Of a stretch of 64,000 nucleotides of DNA, positions 7,509 through 16,156 are shown in pieces. The DNA is taken from assembly GCA_039942715.1 (NCBI GenBank), contig JBDVBY010000007.1, positions 186,001 to 250,000 of the forward strand, given 5' to 3'. Below the pieces are notes generated by a model. That model was not told the origin of the DNA. It ran no database searches and was given only the letters and a program-made list of their open reading frames with translations. This DNA is from JABDJX01 sp039942715 (GTDB lineage: Bacteria; Pseudomonadota; Alphaproteobacteria; Rhodobacterales; Rhodobacteraceae). How positions within the stretch are numbered: the stretch's first letter is position 1; each line of letters begins with the position of its first letter. Position numbers and translations under genes: made by a program.

Positions 7509-8198
7509 ATGAGCTTTGTTAAAACACTGGCCACGCTGGCTGCCGGATTTGCTGCCGCCAAAGGACACGAGAAATACAAAGACATGGGCGGGATGCCTGG
7601 TGTGAAAGAGGCGATGCGCGACAACCCTCAGATCAACCAGATGTCGGATCAGGCCTTTGATATGATGGAAAAGATGGGACTGCCGACGGATCAGCTTAAG
7701 GGAATGCGGGATCAGTTCTTGAACGCAGGCGATGCCTCTGCGGCGGCTGGCATGGGTGGTTTGATGTCGGCCTTTGGCGGTGGCATGGCTGGGGGTGCTG
7801 AGCAGACAAGCTCAATGATTGACGCAATTACTGGGACCACAGCGGCCACGGACACGATGGAAGAAAACGCCAAGCTGATGATCCGCGCGATGATTCAAGC
7901 CGCCAAAGCGGATGGCGAGATTGACGACGCGGAACGCGCTAAGATTATGGAGCACATGGGTGAAATTGGGGATGCTGAACGCGCCTTTATCGAAGTCGAA
8001 CTGGCCGCTCCTGTGGACGCAATGAGCCTTGCCAACGATACCGGACAACAGATGGCCGCACAGGTTTACGCATCTGCACTGATGACGGTGAAGGTGGATA
8101 GCCTGAAAGAGGCCGATTACCTCAACACGCTGGCGACGGCTTTGAACCTGTCCGAAGAAACTCGCGCACGTGTGCACGGGGCGATGGGTCTTTCTTAA
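7509..8198 (+). CDS. DUF533/TerB-like protein
   Basis: A 229-residue protein. The N-terminal 100 residues are Gly/Ala/Met-rich and low in complexity. The C-terminal half (about 118-228) is an all-helical TerB-like domain: LMIRAMIQAAKADGEIDDAE contains the acidic ADGxIDxxE motif found in DUF533 (YebE) and tellurite-resistance TerB proteins. Function is unknown; related proteins are membrane-associated and stress-linked. It is followed 5 nt later by a conserved unknown gene, so the two are likely one transcript. Confidence 0.75.
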   Translation: MSFVKTLATLAAGFAAAKGHEKYKDMGGMPGVKEAMRDNPQINQMSDQAFDMMEKMGLPTDQLKGMRDQFLNAGDASAAAGMGGLMSAFGGGMAGGAEQTSSMIDAITGTTAATDTMEENAKLMIRAMIQAAKADGEIDDAERAKIMEHMGEIGDAERAFIEVELAAPVDAMSLANDTGQQMAAQVYASALMTVKVDSLKEADYLNTLATALNLSEETRARVHGAMGLS

Positions 8199-8203
8199 GC
8201 GCG

Positions 8204-8848
8204 ATGAGTTGGAAAGACCCGCTCGCGCGACCGCCAGATTGGGTCGACCGCTCGCGCGATTGGCTGAACGTCGATGACAGCAAGGTGCCCCGATACCGCA
8301 CCGACACCGGATTAGAATACTGGATCGAAGCGCGTTCTACTTCGATCCTCACCAGCGACCCAAAAGTGTCTTTGACGTTTCATGGAAACGACGCGCACAG
8401 CTACAAAGGCCATAGCTTTGCGATCCTGCATCTTGACGGCGACCGGATCATCATAACGTCCGATGATCCTGATCCCGAAAAGATAACCTTTGCTTGGGAT
8501 TTTGCGGACAAAACCGAAGAGGGCGTCTTTATATGGCGCGTGGATCACTTGTTTCGCGCGTTCCATATCCCCAATTTTGACCGTTATCCTTGGGTAAACA
8601 ACTGGCATGTATTGCCAAAGGTGCATGTCCAAGGAATTGCAGCCTTTCGCGACAAAGACCACCAGAACCGCGCGATCGGCCTTATCAAGACGCTGCTGTC
8701 TTGCCATAACGGCAATGTTATGAGCGCTGTAAGGGGCAAAGAAACCCGAGGCCATGTGGTGATCGGCGATGCGCTGCAGGCGAAACTGAACAACGGGTCT
8801 CTGATCGCAACGCACGATGGTCATTCGCCCTTGACAGACAGCGGTTAA
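8204..8848 (+). CDS. Conserved hypothetical protein
   Basis: A 214-residue protein that I do not recognise. It is soluble, has no signal peptide or membrane segment, and is rich in Asp, His and Trp. The N-terminal half is predicted beta-rich (YWIEARSTSIL, VSLTFHGND, SFAILHLDGDRIIITSDD), with a helix-rich C-terminus. It starts 5 nt after the DUF533 gene, which suggests co-expression. Its codon use looks like that of its neighbours. The stop codon overlaps a TTGACA...TATAGA sequence that may belong to the rpmG promoter, although the spacer is only 14 nt. Confidence 0.7.
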   Translation: MSWKDPLARPPDWVDRSRDWLNVDDSKVPRYRTDTGLEYWIEARSTSILTSDPKVSLTFHGNDAHSYKGHSFAILHLDGDRIIITSDDPDPEKITFAWDFADKTEEGVFIWRVDHLFRAFHIPNFDRYPWVNNWHVLPKVHVQGIAAFRDKDHQNRAIGLIKTLLSCHNGNVMSAVRGKETRGHVVIGDALQAKLNNGSLIATHDGHSPLTDSG

Positions 8849-8912
8849 CCTATAGAAGCCGGGTTTCAGGATTTTCTGGGTGCGCTGCCGTGCCCAAGCA
8901 GGAGACGACGTT

Positions 8913-9080
8913 ATGGCGAAGCCAACCACGATCAAAATTCGTCTGAACTCGACCGCGGACACAGGCCACTTTTACGTGACCAAGAAAAACGCCCGTACGA
9001 TGACCGAAAAGATGGTCAAAAATAAGTACGACCCCGTTGCCCGCAAGCATGTTGAGTACAAGGAAGGCAAAATCAAGTAA
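8913..9080 (+). CDS. rpmG: 50S ribosomal protein L33
   Basis: A 55-residue ribosomal protein of the large-subunit E site, starting MAKPTTIKIRLNSTADTG. KNPxT is replaced by the alphaproteobacterial TGHFYVTKKNARTMTEKM form. The four zinc-binding cysteines are absent, so this is the zinc-independent C- paralogue. ATG at 8913 follows a CAGGAGACGACG ribosome-binding site. It is ended by a strong terminator at 9107, so it is probably monocistronic. Confidence 0.97.
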   Translation: MAKPTTIKIRLNSTADTGHFYVTKKNARTMTEKMVKNKYDPVARKHVEYKEGKIK

Positions 9081-9106
9081 GCTTGGTTTTGTTGGCGAAA
9101 GATTTA

Positions 9107-9137
9107 GGGGCTGTGCCAGTGGCGCGGCCCTTTTCTT
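9107..9137 (+). terminator. Rho-independent terminator of rpmG
   Basis: GGGGCTGTGCC, AGT loop and GGCGCGGCCC form a stem with one bulged G, followed by TTTTCTT. It is placed 26 nt after the rpmG stop. Confidence 0.75.
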
Positions 9138-9161
9138 ATGTTTGGAGGGTTGGGAATCACG

Positions 9162-9692
9162 ATGATCACGCCTGAATTCGCAAAAATTATGGCGCGTTAC
9201 AATCATTGGCAAAACCGCTCATTGGTGCAGGCAGCGGACGGTTTGTCTGATCAGATACGCTGGCAAAACGGCGGGGCGTTTTTCAAGTCTATCGCAGAGA
9301 CGCTGAACCATATCCTTTGGGATGACCGTATCTGGCTAGCGCGTTTGCAAGGGGACGATAAGACGGCCGCCGAGATCGGCGCGCGCCATCCTTATACGGA
9401 CACGCCGCGCGATTGGTCGGAGTTCAAAAAGCAGCGTTCGGACCTTGATGACGCGTTGGTTGCTTGGGCCGATGGTTTGACGGAAAAAGACTTTGCCGCG
9501 TCAACGTCTTGGATCAAAGGATCAGAACCTGTGGAAACCAATTTCGGCTTTAACTTTGTCCACATGATAAATCACCAAACCCATCACCGTGGCCAAGTGC
9601 ACGCGCTTTTGACAAAAGCGGGTGCTAGGCCTGAACCGACAGACCTTCAAATGCTGGAAACCTTCGGAAGCAATGGGGGGGCACCGCAATGA
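9162..9692 (+). CDS. DinB-family putative metal-dependent hydrolase
   Basis: A 176-residue four-helix-bundle protein of the DinB/YfiT superfamily. Metal-binding histidines are visible in LNHILWDDRIW and in the paired motif HMINHQTHHRGQVH near the C-terminus. Related enzymes include mycothiol- or bacillithiol-dependent transferases, but the thiol partner and substrate are unknown here. ATG at 9162 is chosen because the earlier ATG at 9138 touches the rpmG terminator and because MITPEFAKIMARYNHWQN is the usual DinB start. It overlaps the esterase gene by 4 nt (ATGA), so translation is coupled. Confidence 0.82.
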   Translation: MITPEFAKIMARYNHWQNRSLVQAADGLSDQIRWQNGGAFFKSIAETLNHILWDDRIWLARLQGDDKTAAEIGARHPYTDTPRDWSEFKKQRSDLDDALVAWADGLTEKDFAASTSWIKGSEPVETNFGFNFVHMINHQTHHRGQVHALLTKAGARPEPTDLQMLETFGSNGGAPQ

Positions 9693-10477
9693 AAAACGAC
9701 CGCGCCTACAATAATGTGGACTTTATCCCTGATGGGGCGGCTTATCCCGACACTTGGGCAGACGATGCGCGTGCCTATCGCGAGGTTGAGTCGGCTGTTG
9801 GGCGCGCCCGTCTAAATGAGGCTTATGGTCCGGGTGAGCGGCAGAAAATGGATGTGTTTTATCCGTCTGGCAAGCCTGAGGGGTTGGTGGTGTTTGTGCA
9901 CGGCGGCTATTGGCTGCGCTTTGATCGTACGCATTGGTCGCATTTTGCCACCGGTTTGACCGCGCGCGGATGGGTGGTGGCAATGCCGTCCTATTCTTTG
10001 GCACCACAGGCGCGGATTTCTGAGATCGGCGCCGAAATTGTGCAAGCGATCAGCGCAGCAGCTGCGCTGGTAGACGGGCCAATTCGACTGACCGGGCATT
10101 CCGCAGGCGGCCAGTTGGCGGCGCGCGTGGCTGTGGGAGAAATGTTACCTGACGCAGTGCGCGCACGTCTAAAGGCGGTTGTACCAATTTCCCCCGTTAG
10201 CGATTTGCGCCCGTTGAGGGAGACGTCGATGAACGCGGATTTGCGCCTTGATGAGGCCGAGGCAGTGGCGGAAAGCCCGACGCTTTTGGCACCGCCCGAT
10301 GTGGCTGTCTCTGTCTGGGTCGGGGCTGAAGAACGCCCAGTTTTTCTGGATCAGGCGCGCTGGTTGGCGCAGGCTTGGAACGCCGAGCACGTCGAGGTGC
10401 CAGCACGGCATCATTTTGATGTTATTGATGAACTACGCGACGCGGACAGCACCTTGGTGAACACGATCCTCGCCTAG
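9689..10477 (+). CDS. Alpha/beta hydrolase (arylformamidase/esterase-like)
   Basis: A 262-residue alpha/beta-hydrolase. The oxyanion motif HGGYW (near residue 70), nucleophile elbow GHSAGG and the late His in ARHHFDVIDEL form the expected Ser-Asp-His triad. HGGYW is typical of kynurenine formamidase-like (BD-FAE) esterases. There are no kynurenine genes nearby, so N-formylkynurenine as substrate is only one option. It is translationally coupled to the DinB gene and convergent with the P1 peptidase. Confidence 0.8.
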   Translation: MKNDRAYNNVDFIPDGAAYPDTWADDARAYREVESAVGRARLNEAYGPGERQKMDVFYPSGKPEGLVVFVHGGYWLRFDRTHWSHFATGLTARGWVVAMPSYSLAPQARISEIGAEIVQAISAAAALVDGPIRLTGHSAGGQLAARVAVGEMLPDAVRARLKAVVPISPVSDLRPLRETSMNADLRLDEAEAVAESPTLLAPPDVAVSVWVGAEERPVFLDQARWLAQAWNAEHVEVPARHHFDVIDELRDADSTLVNTILA

Positions 10478-10482
10478 AGTGC

Positions 10483-11481
10483 TTAAACTTTGAAGATATC
10501 GGCGTAGGTTGGCACCAGATCGCCGTTCTGTGCTTTGGCGGCATAAACCCCACGCGCGATTGCACGTGCAAGGCAGGTGGCCGCCGCGTGCCCAAGCATC
10601 AATGTGTCGCCGTCGGCGAGTGCGCGCTTTGACGTTGCACAGCCAAACACCAGATCGCCGTCCATTGGCGTGTGCGACGGCACAATCGCGCGCGCCATCC
10701 CATCGTGCGCGGCAACGGCCATGCGCGTGGCTTCGGCCTTGGTCAGAGTTAAATCAGTGGCCACAATGGCGATTGTCGTGTTCCCGCCAGCGCCCATTTT
10801 GGTGCGTAGGGCAGGGGCGGCACCTTGTGCCACGCCCGCAGCGCCAAACTCTCCGTCTTCTTCAAACGGAGCGGCCCAGAAATGCGGTGTTTCGCCGACC
10901 GTGACTTGTCCCAAAGCGTTCACGGCAACCAAAGCCCCCACTGTCGCGCCCGAGGGCAAAACGACCGAGGCAGAGCCGATCCCGCCTTTCATGCCGGCAA
11001 TCGTGGCACCATAGCCTGCACCCGCGGTGCCAAGTTCAAAAGTATCGCTGCGTGCGCTGTAAGCCGCACGTCCCAAAGCCGGATAGGGTGTTTCTTCCCA
11101 GTCCTTGTCACCGCCATTGGCCAGATCAAACAATATTGCAGCGGGCACGATAGGCACCAAATGCCCCGCGGCGTCAAATCCTCGCCCATCCGCGCGCAGT
11201 CCCGCTGTGACACCGTCACCCGCCGCAAGCCCAAAAGCCGACCCTCCCGACAGAACAAGCGCATCTACACCCGTAACCGTCGCCTCAGGCCGCAACAGAT
11301 CAGTCTCTCGCGTGCCGGGCGCACCGCCCATCACATGCACACCTGCCACCATTGGTGCATCGCCAACAACGACGCTGACACCGGACTTCAGCGCCGCGTC
11401 CTGTGCTTGACCAACACTTAGCCCGGCAACATCAGTGATAAGGTTTTTTGGCCCCAACCTCATTTTAAGCGCCTCATCCAA
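10483..11481 (-). CDS. P1 family (S58/DmpA-like) aminopeptidase
   Basis: A 332-residue member of the self-processing Ntn-hydrolase-like S58 family, which includes DmpA and beta-peptidyl aminopeptidases. It has the family landmarks DVAGLSVGQA near the start, VMGGAPGTRETDLL, LSGGSAFGLAAGDGV, PSGATVGALVAVN and the GAGGNTTIAIVATD motif. Autoproteolytic cleavage before the Thr/Ser of that last motif creates the N-terminal nucleophile in the family. ATG at 11463 is an alternative start. It lies 20 nt downstream of the unknown gene ending at 11502 and is probably in the same transcript. Confidence 0.85.
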   Translation of the reverse strand: MDEALKMRLGPKNLITDVAGLSVGQAQDAALKSGVSVVVGDAPMVAGVHVMGGAPGTRETDLLRPEATVTGVDALVLSGGSAFGLAAGDGVTAGLRADGRGFDAAGHLVPIVPAAILFDLANGGDKDWEETPYPALGRAAYSARSDTFELGTAGAGYGATIAGMKGGIGSASVVLPSGATVGALVAVNALGQVTVGETPHFWAAPFEEDGEFGAAGVAQGAAPALRTKMGAGGNTTIAIVATDLTLTKAEATRMAVAAHDGMARAIVPSHTPMDGDLVFGCATSKRALADGDTLMLGHAAATCLARAIARGVYAAKAQNGDLVPTYADIFKV

Positions 11482-11501
11482 AGTCTCTCATCCAAACGCG
11501 C

Positions 11502-11891
11502 TTATGCGTCTGGTTCCAGCATCCCGGCGAACCGTCCCAAAAGCCGCAAGCCACTGCCGTCGGGAGGGAACATCGGCGCTGCAGACAAAGCCGAAGGTTT
11601 GATCACGATCACCGTATTGTCTTCCCCCTGTAGGGTCTGAATGCGTGCCACGATGGCCGGACGGAAGTAATGCGCCAACCGCACATGGGGCACTTCGCGG
11701 ATCACATCCACATCCCAAGCCCCAACCATTATCCCCATCGTCTTGGACGCATAGGCCAGCGCATCAAAGGCTTTGGGTTGGTTCTCGAAGTCGCCTGCAA
11801 GAACAGGCAGAATGGTATTTTGTCGTGCACTCAAAGGTTGAAGTCCGCAAGTTGACTGGTTGTATGAGTTGTTTCCATAATTTAGTGCCAT
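11502..11891 (-). CDS. Hypothetical protein
   Basis: A 129-residue protein that I do not recognise. It is a mixed alpha/beta protein with no signal peptide or membrane segment. Notable stretches are LPVLAGDFENQPKAFDAL and DNTVIVIKPSAL. ATG at 11891 is preferred because it has a weak AGGGC ribosome-binding site; the frame is open to 11939 without one. It is divergent from the DUF1523 gene with 73 nt between the starts and lies just upstream of the P1 peptidase gene. Confidence 0.55.
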   Translation of the reverse strand: MALNYGNNSYNQSTCGLQPLSARQNTILPVLAGDFENQPKAFDALAYASKTMGIMVGAWDVDVIREVPHVRLAHYFRPAIVARIQTLQGEDNTVIVIKPSALSAAPMFPPDGSGLRLLGRFAGMLEPDA

Positions 11892-11964
11892 GCCCTGCGC
11901 TTTGTGTGAAGCCCTTGCGCAGAGGTCGCGCAACATCATATGTCAAACAGGCAAGGGGGCTGGC

Positions 11965-12603
11965 ATGGCTTATTTCCGTTGGACGTTTCGAATTCTGATG
12001 CTGCTGATCATCGGTGGCTTTCTGCATTATACACTGCCGCAACGTGATATCGTGCGGGTCGCAGGCACCTATGAAGAGCGGCAGGATTTTGTGGGCTGGA
12101 CTAAGATATTTTGGAGCAATCCGGCGGCGGGTTCTGCCGAGAATGCAACCCAAGATGTTCTTTTTATTCAAACAGTTAAGGCCAATGGCGATGTCATGGT
12201 CTATCGTAATGAAGACACCAGCCTTGGGTGGCCACCGTACTTTAAATTCGACACCGCAAATCTACAAACCGAAGCCGCTGATGGTGTGTCGGAAAAAGAT
12301 GCCCCAAAATGGTACGCTATCACCCATTACGGGTGGCGCAACACATGGCTTTCTATCTTTCCAAATGCCGTCTCAATAAAGCCTGTCGACGGCCCTGACA
12401 CCCGTTTGATCCCTTGGTTCAATATCGTGTTTCTGGTGGTATTACTCGCGATCCTCGCAACGATCTGGCGTTTGTGGCGAAATTTCCGCGCTGCGCGCAT
12501 TGATCCGGTGTTCAATGGAATCGAAGACGGTGTGGACGAGGTACAAGAGCGCGCGGACAATTTCTTTGCGCGGATGTTCAACAAAGTCTTTGGGAAAAAG
12601 TAG
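11965..12603 (+). CDS. DUF1523 family membrane protein
   Basis: A 212-residue protein with one N-terminal transmembrane segment (about residues 6-24), a periplasmic domain and a second segment (about 150-172), followed by a charged cytoplasmic tail. The periplasmic part contains MVYRNEDTSLGWPPYFKFD and AITHYGWRNTWLSIFPNAV, characteristic of DUF1523, a family largely confined to Rhodobacteraceae. Function is unknown. ATG at 11965 has an AAGGGGGC ribosome-binding site. Confidence 0.85.
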   Translation: MAYFRWTFRILMLLIIGGFLHYTLPQRDIVRVAGTYEERQDFVGWTKIFWSNPAAGSAENATQDVLFIQTVKANGDVMVYRNEDTSLGWPPYFKFDTANLQTEAADGVSEKDAPKWYAITHYGWRNTWLSIFPNAVSIKPVDGPDTRLIPWFNIVFLVVLLAILATIWRLWRNFRAARIDPVFNGIEDGVDEVQERADNFFARMFNKVFGKK

Positions 12604-12611
12604 GTGCGTAA

Positions 12612-12678
12612 CGCGTCTGCTTTGCGGGACAAAACGGACCTTTGATCTACAACCAACAACGTCTGCTTCCTGCCACGA
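12612..12678 (+). repeat. Dispersed repeat element A, copy 2
   Basis: Begins with the hairpin GTCTGCTTT, GCGGGAC, AAAACGGAC and has a second GTCTGCTT at 12661. The core CTGCTTTGCGGGAC and the 45-nt offset between the two motifs are the same as in copy 1 at 5343. Confidence 0.65.
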
Positions 12679-12696
12679 GGTAGGCGGTTCCTTCAA

Positions 12697-13101
12697 TTAT
12701 GACGTAGCAAGGAGACGAACCAATGCTTCTGAAGGTCTTTCAGCCCGCTGCGTCTTATGGACAATTTGGGTTTCGGAAAAGACAATTTCCACGGTAACAT
12801 CATTAAACGATACCGTCCAAAAGCGCGGCGAGAGAGCGTTCCATTTTGTCGTGCGATCGCTGTCGTAAACCTCCGTAAAATCCCACGCTTTCGTAGGATA
12901 CTTAGCGTTACGTAACCCTTCTACATTGATTGGGTTTTTTTCGAAATAGATCACACCTGAAAACTTTAGAATGGCAATACCACCTCCTGCTACGGGTGCG
13001 ATATCGTAACTGAGCAGCAGATCGGAGCCATCGAAAAACATGGCCGGGTTTTCAACGGTGCCAATAGCAGGAAAATCCTCTTGCGGGGCTTTGCTTTCCA
13101 T
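12697..13101 (-). CDS. Hypothetical protein between repeats A and B
   Basis: A 134-residue protein without signal peptide or membrane segment; I do not recognise it. It looks beta-rich (MFFDGSDLLLSYDIAPVAGG, AILKFSGVIYFEK, WTVSFNDVTVEIVFSETQIV), which would fit a small single-domain protein such as an immunity or binding protein, but that is only an impression. ATG at 13101 has an AGAGGAAG ribosome-binding site; a longer frame to 13161 would translate repeat B and is rejected. It is AT-rich relative to its surroundings. Confidence 0.6.
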   Translation of the reverse strand: MESKAPQEDFPAIGTVENPAMFFDGSDLLLSYDIAPVAGGGIAILKFSGVIYFEKNPINVEGLRNAKYPTKAWDFTEVYDSDRTTKWNALSPRFWTVSFNDVTVEIVFSETQIVHKTQRAERPSEALVRLLATS

Positions 13102-13131
13102 AACTTCCTCTTGAAAATGGGCCTCATTTGT

Positions 13132-13195
13132 CGAAGCAGACCTTGGCGCAGACTGCAGCATTGGTCAAACTGGGCTCAAAGCAGTCATTAACAAA
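13132..13195 (+). repeat. Dispersed repeat element B, copy 2
   Basis: AAGCAGACCTTGGCGCAG, GCAGCAT and GGGCTCAAAGC align with copy 1 at 6161-6226 with one indel. Its edge AAGCAGACCTT (13134-13144) is the exact reverse complement of the AAGGTCTGCTT that ends element A copy 1. Confidence 0.65.
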
Positions 13196-13214
13196 GTAAA
13201 ATCACCACTGCCCA

Positions 13215-13250
13215 ACAAAAAAGGGCCCGCGAAATCGCAGGCCCTCTTTT
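13215..13250 (-). terminator. Rho-independent terminator of the VPLPA-CTERM gene
   Basis: On the minus strand GAGGGCCTGCGA, TTT loop and CGCGGGCCC are followed by TTTTTTG, 18 nt after the stop at 13268. The A-run on the other flank means it could also work on the plus strand. Confidence 0.75.
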
Positions 13251-13267
13251 AGAACTATGAAGCCAAC

Positions 13268-13978
13268 TTAGCCTTTCTTACGAAACCGCGAAAGTCCGGC
13301 CAGTCCACCAAGCAGCAACAATGCTGAGGCAGGCAGTGGCACTTCAGACACCGCGATGTCGTCAAGCGAAAAGCCGTCGTTCGTACGCAAACCGTTGCTA
13401 TTGGAATGTCCGAAGAACACCGAAGCAACGCTGACCGCGCTGTCAAAGTTGATCTCTACGATCTTCTGTGACGAACCACCAAAATTGCTAAGCGTGATTG
13501 ACTCTTCGCCTACAACAACTTGCAGCATCGAAAACTCAGCCGCGTCAGAAATTGTCAGCGCAATGCTGTCAAACATGGAACCGCCCAGCGACACCATCCA
13601 GGAAATCCCATAGGTATCATTGCTGTCCAGAAACATGTTGTCGCTCTTATCGCCCGAAAGCGCAGAGGTCGTGCTGCGACGGCCATAAACGTTACCATCA
13701 CGCACAGCCAAAAGGCTGCCATTGTTGTCAAAATCAGCGCCAGTGACGGTACCACCGGTGCCGGTGCCGCCCAGTGTCGAGAATGTCCCGACAGATGTTG
13801 CGAATCCGTTGGCAACATTGCCTTCCAAAAACCCTTCAAAGTCTTCGGTGACGGTGTTGCCATATCCGGAAACAATCGCGTCATATGCACCTGCATTGAA
13901 GTCCGATACAGTGATCGAAGCTGCAAAGGCGGGTGCCGACAGCAGTGCAAAACCTGCTGCCATTAGTGTAGTTTTCAT
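13268..13978 (-). CDS. Exported VPLPA-CTERM sorting domain protein
   Basis: A 236-residue secreted protein. It has an N-terminal signal peptide (MKTTLMAAGFALLSAPAFAA, cut near residue 19-20). It ends in a PEP-CTERM-type tripartite tail: VPLPA, a hydrophobic helix (SALLLLGGLAGL), then a basic cluster (SRFRKKG). Such tails are recognised by exosortase-like enzymes, which cleave and probably attach the protein to the envelope or release it with exopolysaccharide. The middle is a Gly/Ser/Asp-rich beta domain of unknown function. The frame stays open 300 codons upstream antisense to parE, but ATG at 13978 has an AGGGGAA ribosome-binding site. Confidence 0.85.
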   Translation of the reverse strand: MKTTLMAAGFALLSAPAFAASITVSDFNAGAYDAIVSGYGNTVTEDFEGFLEGNVANGFATSVGTFSTLGGTGTGGTVTGADFDNNGSLLAVRDGNVYGRRSTTSALSGDKSDNMFLDSNDTYGISWMVSLGGSMFDSIALTISDAAEFSMLQVVVGEESITLSNFGGSSQKIVEINFDSAVSVASVFFGHSNSNGLRTNDGFSLDDIAVSEVPLPASALLLLGGLAGLSRFRKKG

Positions 13979-14161
13979 TGGAATTCCCCTGATACTATTT
14001 ACTACGGGTTGATATATATCGGCTTTTTTAAGGCATATATATTCATGGTTACGAAACAGTAAGTTTCCACGCACAATGATGGCATGCCCGCCACCCATTG
14101 CCCCCAACCCGCAGGGCTGGTCTAATGCCACCAACAAATAATATGAGCAGAGAGCCCCAAA

Positions 14162-16141
14162 ATGGCCGACGATTTTTTCGAAGACCCAGATGAGCCTGGC
14201 AAAAAGAAAAAAGCCAGTGATTATGATGCCAGTTCGATCCAAATCCTCGAGGATATGGAGCACGTGCGCTTGCGTCCCGGCATGTATATTGGCGGCACGG
14301 ATGATCGCGCGCTGCACCACATGGTGGCCGAGATCATCGACAACTCGATGGACGAAGCGGTGGCCGGTCACGCCACATGGATCGAGCTTGAGCTGCACGA
14401 AAACGGCCATGTCTCGGTGCGCGACAACGGGCGCGGCATTCCAACCGATCCGCACCCAAAAGACCCAAGCAAATCCGCACTTGAGATCATCTTTTGCACC
14501 CTGAACGCGGGCGGCAAATTCTCGGGCGAAAACTACGAAACCTCGGGCGGTCTGAACGGCGTCGGTTCGTCGGTGGTCAACGCACTGTCGGATCATCTGC
14601 GCGTTGAAGTCGCCCGCAACAAAGAGCTGTTCGCGATGGAGTTCTCGCGCGGCATCCCGCAAACCAAGCTGGAAAAAGTCGGCAGCGCCCCAAACCGGCG
14701 CGGCACGAGCGTGGAATTCCACCCCGATCCGGAAATCTTCGGCAAGCTCAAACTCAAGCCCGCGCGCCTTTTCGCCATGGCGCGCTCCAAGGCCTATCTC
14801 TTCTCGGGCGTCGAAATCCGCTGGAAATCCGCCATTGAAGACGGCGACACCCCGATGGAAGCCAAATTCCACTTCCCCGGCGGCCTCTCAGACTATCTCA
14901 ACGAACGCCTAAGTGCGGCCACCACCTACGCCAACGACCCCTTCTCAGGCAGCGTCGAGTTCCGCGAAAAGTTCGGCGAACCCGGCAAAGTCGAATGGTC
15001 GATCAACTGGACCCCATCGCTTGACGGCTTCATCCAGTCCTACTGTAACACCGTTCCAACCCCCGAAGGCGGCACCCACGAGTCGGGCTTTTGGGCCGCA
15101 ATCCTCAAAGGCATCCGCGACTACGGCGAGCGCGTTCAAAACAAAAAAGCCAAATCCATCACCCGCGACGACCTGACCACCGGGGCAGGGGCGCTGGTCT
15201 CGGTCTTCATCCGCGATCCGCAGTATGTCGGCCAAACCAAAGACCGCCTCTCAAACGAGAGCGCGCAGAAAATGGTCGAAGGCGCCGTGCGCGATCACTT
15301 TGACAACTGGCTGGCCGCCGACACCAAATCCGCAGGCGCAATCCTCGATTTCCTCGTCCTGCGCGCCGAAGAACGTCTGCGCCGCCGCCAGGAAAAAGAA
15401 ACCGCCCGCAAATCGGCCACCAAAAAACTCCGCCTTCCTGGCAAACTCACCGATTGCTCGAACAAATCGCGCGAAGGCACCGAAATATTTATCGTCGAGG
15501 GCGACTCGGCAGGCGGCTCGGCCAAATCCGCCCGTTTCCGCGAATACCAGGCGCTCCTCCCGCTCAAAGGTAAAATCCTCAACGTCCTTGGCGCGGCGTC
15601 TTCCAAGCTCCATCAAAACGCCGAAATCTCGGACCTGTGCGAAGCGCTCGGCTGCGGCATGGGCACCAAATTCAACGTCGATGACCTGCGCTATGAAAAG
15701 ATCATCATCATGACCGACGCCGACGTCGACGGCGCGCATATCGCGGCCCTGTTGATGACGTTCTTCTTCACCCAAATGCGCCCGCTGATCGACCAAGGCC
15801 ACCTCTACCTCGCCTGCCCACCGCTCTACCGCCTCACCCAAGGGGCAAAACGCGTCTACGTCGCGGACGACGCTGAAAAAGATGCGGTGATGGCCAAAGG
15901 CTTGGGCGGCAAAGGCGCAATCGCCGTGCAGCGGTTTAAGGGGCTGGGAGAGATGGACGCGAAGGATTTGAAAGAAACCACCATGGACCCGAGTTCCCGG
16001 ACGTTGATAAGGGTGACAATTGACGAGGACACCCCCGGCGAAACCGGAGACCTTGTCGAGCGTCTTATGGGCAAAAAGCCAGAAAAGCGGTTCGAGTATA
16101 TTCAAGAGAACGCGCGGTTTGTGGAGGAGTTGGATGTGTAG
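14162..16141 (+). CDS. parE: DNA topoisomerase IV subunit B
   Basis: The ATPase subunit that decatenates daughter chromosomes with ParC. The 659-residue protein has the GHKL ATPase motifs EIIDNSMDEAV, VRDNGRGIPTD and the GGLNGVGSSVVNALS lid. The TOPRIM domain has EGDSAGGSAKS and the metal-binding DADVDGAHI. The C-terminus FKGLGEMDAKDLKETTMDP is shared by GyrB and ParE; the short domain between TOPRIM and C-terminus and the start SSIQILEDMEHVRLRPGMYI indicate ParE rather than GyrB. parC is not in the window. Confidence 0.96.
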   Translation: MADDFFEDPDEPGKKKKASDYDASSIQILEDMEHVRLRPGMYIGGTDDRALHHMVAEIIDNSMDEAVAGHATWIELELHENGHVSVRDNGRGIPTDPHPKDPSKSALEIIFCTLNAGGKFSGENYETSGGLNGVGSSVVNALSDHLRVEVARNKELFAMEFSRGIPQTKLEKVGSAPNRRGTSVEFHPDPEIFGKLKLKPARLFAMARSKAYLFSGVEIRWKSAIEDGDTPMEAKFHFPGGLSDYLNERLSAATTYANDPFSGSVEFREKFGEPGKVEWSINWTPSLDGFIQSYCNTVPTPEGGTHESGFWAAILKGIRDYGERVQNKKAKSITRDDLTTGAGALVSVFIRDPQYVGQTKDRLSNESAQKMVEGAVRDHFDNWLAADTKSAGAILDFLVLRAEERLRRRQEKETARKSATKKLRLPGKLTDCSNKSREGTEIFIVEGDSAGGSAKSARFREYQALLPLKGKILNVLGAASSKLHQNAEISDLCEALGCGMGTKFNVDDLRYEKIIIMTDADVDGAHIAALLMTFFFTQMRPLIDQGHLYLACPPLYRLTQGAKRVYVADDAEKDAVMAKGLGGKGAIAVQRFKGLGEMDAKDLKETTMDPSSRTLIRVTIDEDTPGETGDLVERLMGKKPEKRFEYIQENARFVEELDV

Positions 16142-16156
16142 AGTTGGAATAAAAAA

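Noticed and set aside
8831..8856. TTGACA...TATAGA as rpmG promoter
   Set aside because: The boxes look good, but the 14-nt spacer is too short for a confident sigma-70 call.
13979..14872. Open frame on the minus strand continuing 298 codons upstream of the VPLPA-CTERM gene
   Set aside because: It runs antisense through the 5' part of parE; the real gene has its own signal peptide and ribosome-binding site at 13978.
15251..16105. 284-codon open frame antisense to parE
   Set aside because: Mirror of parE codon bias; no family likeness and no ribosome-binding site.
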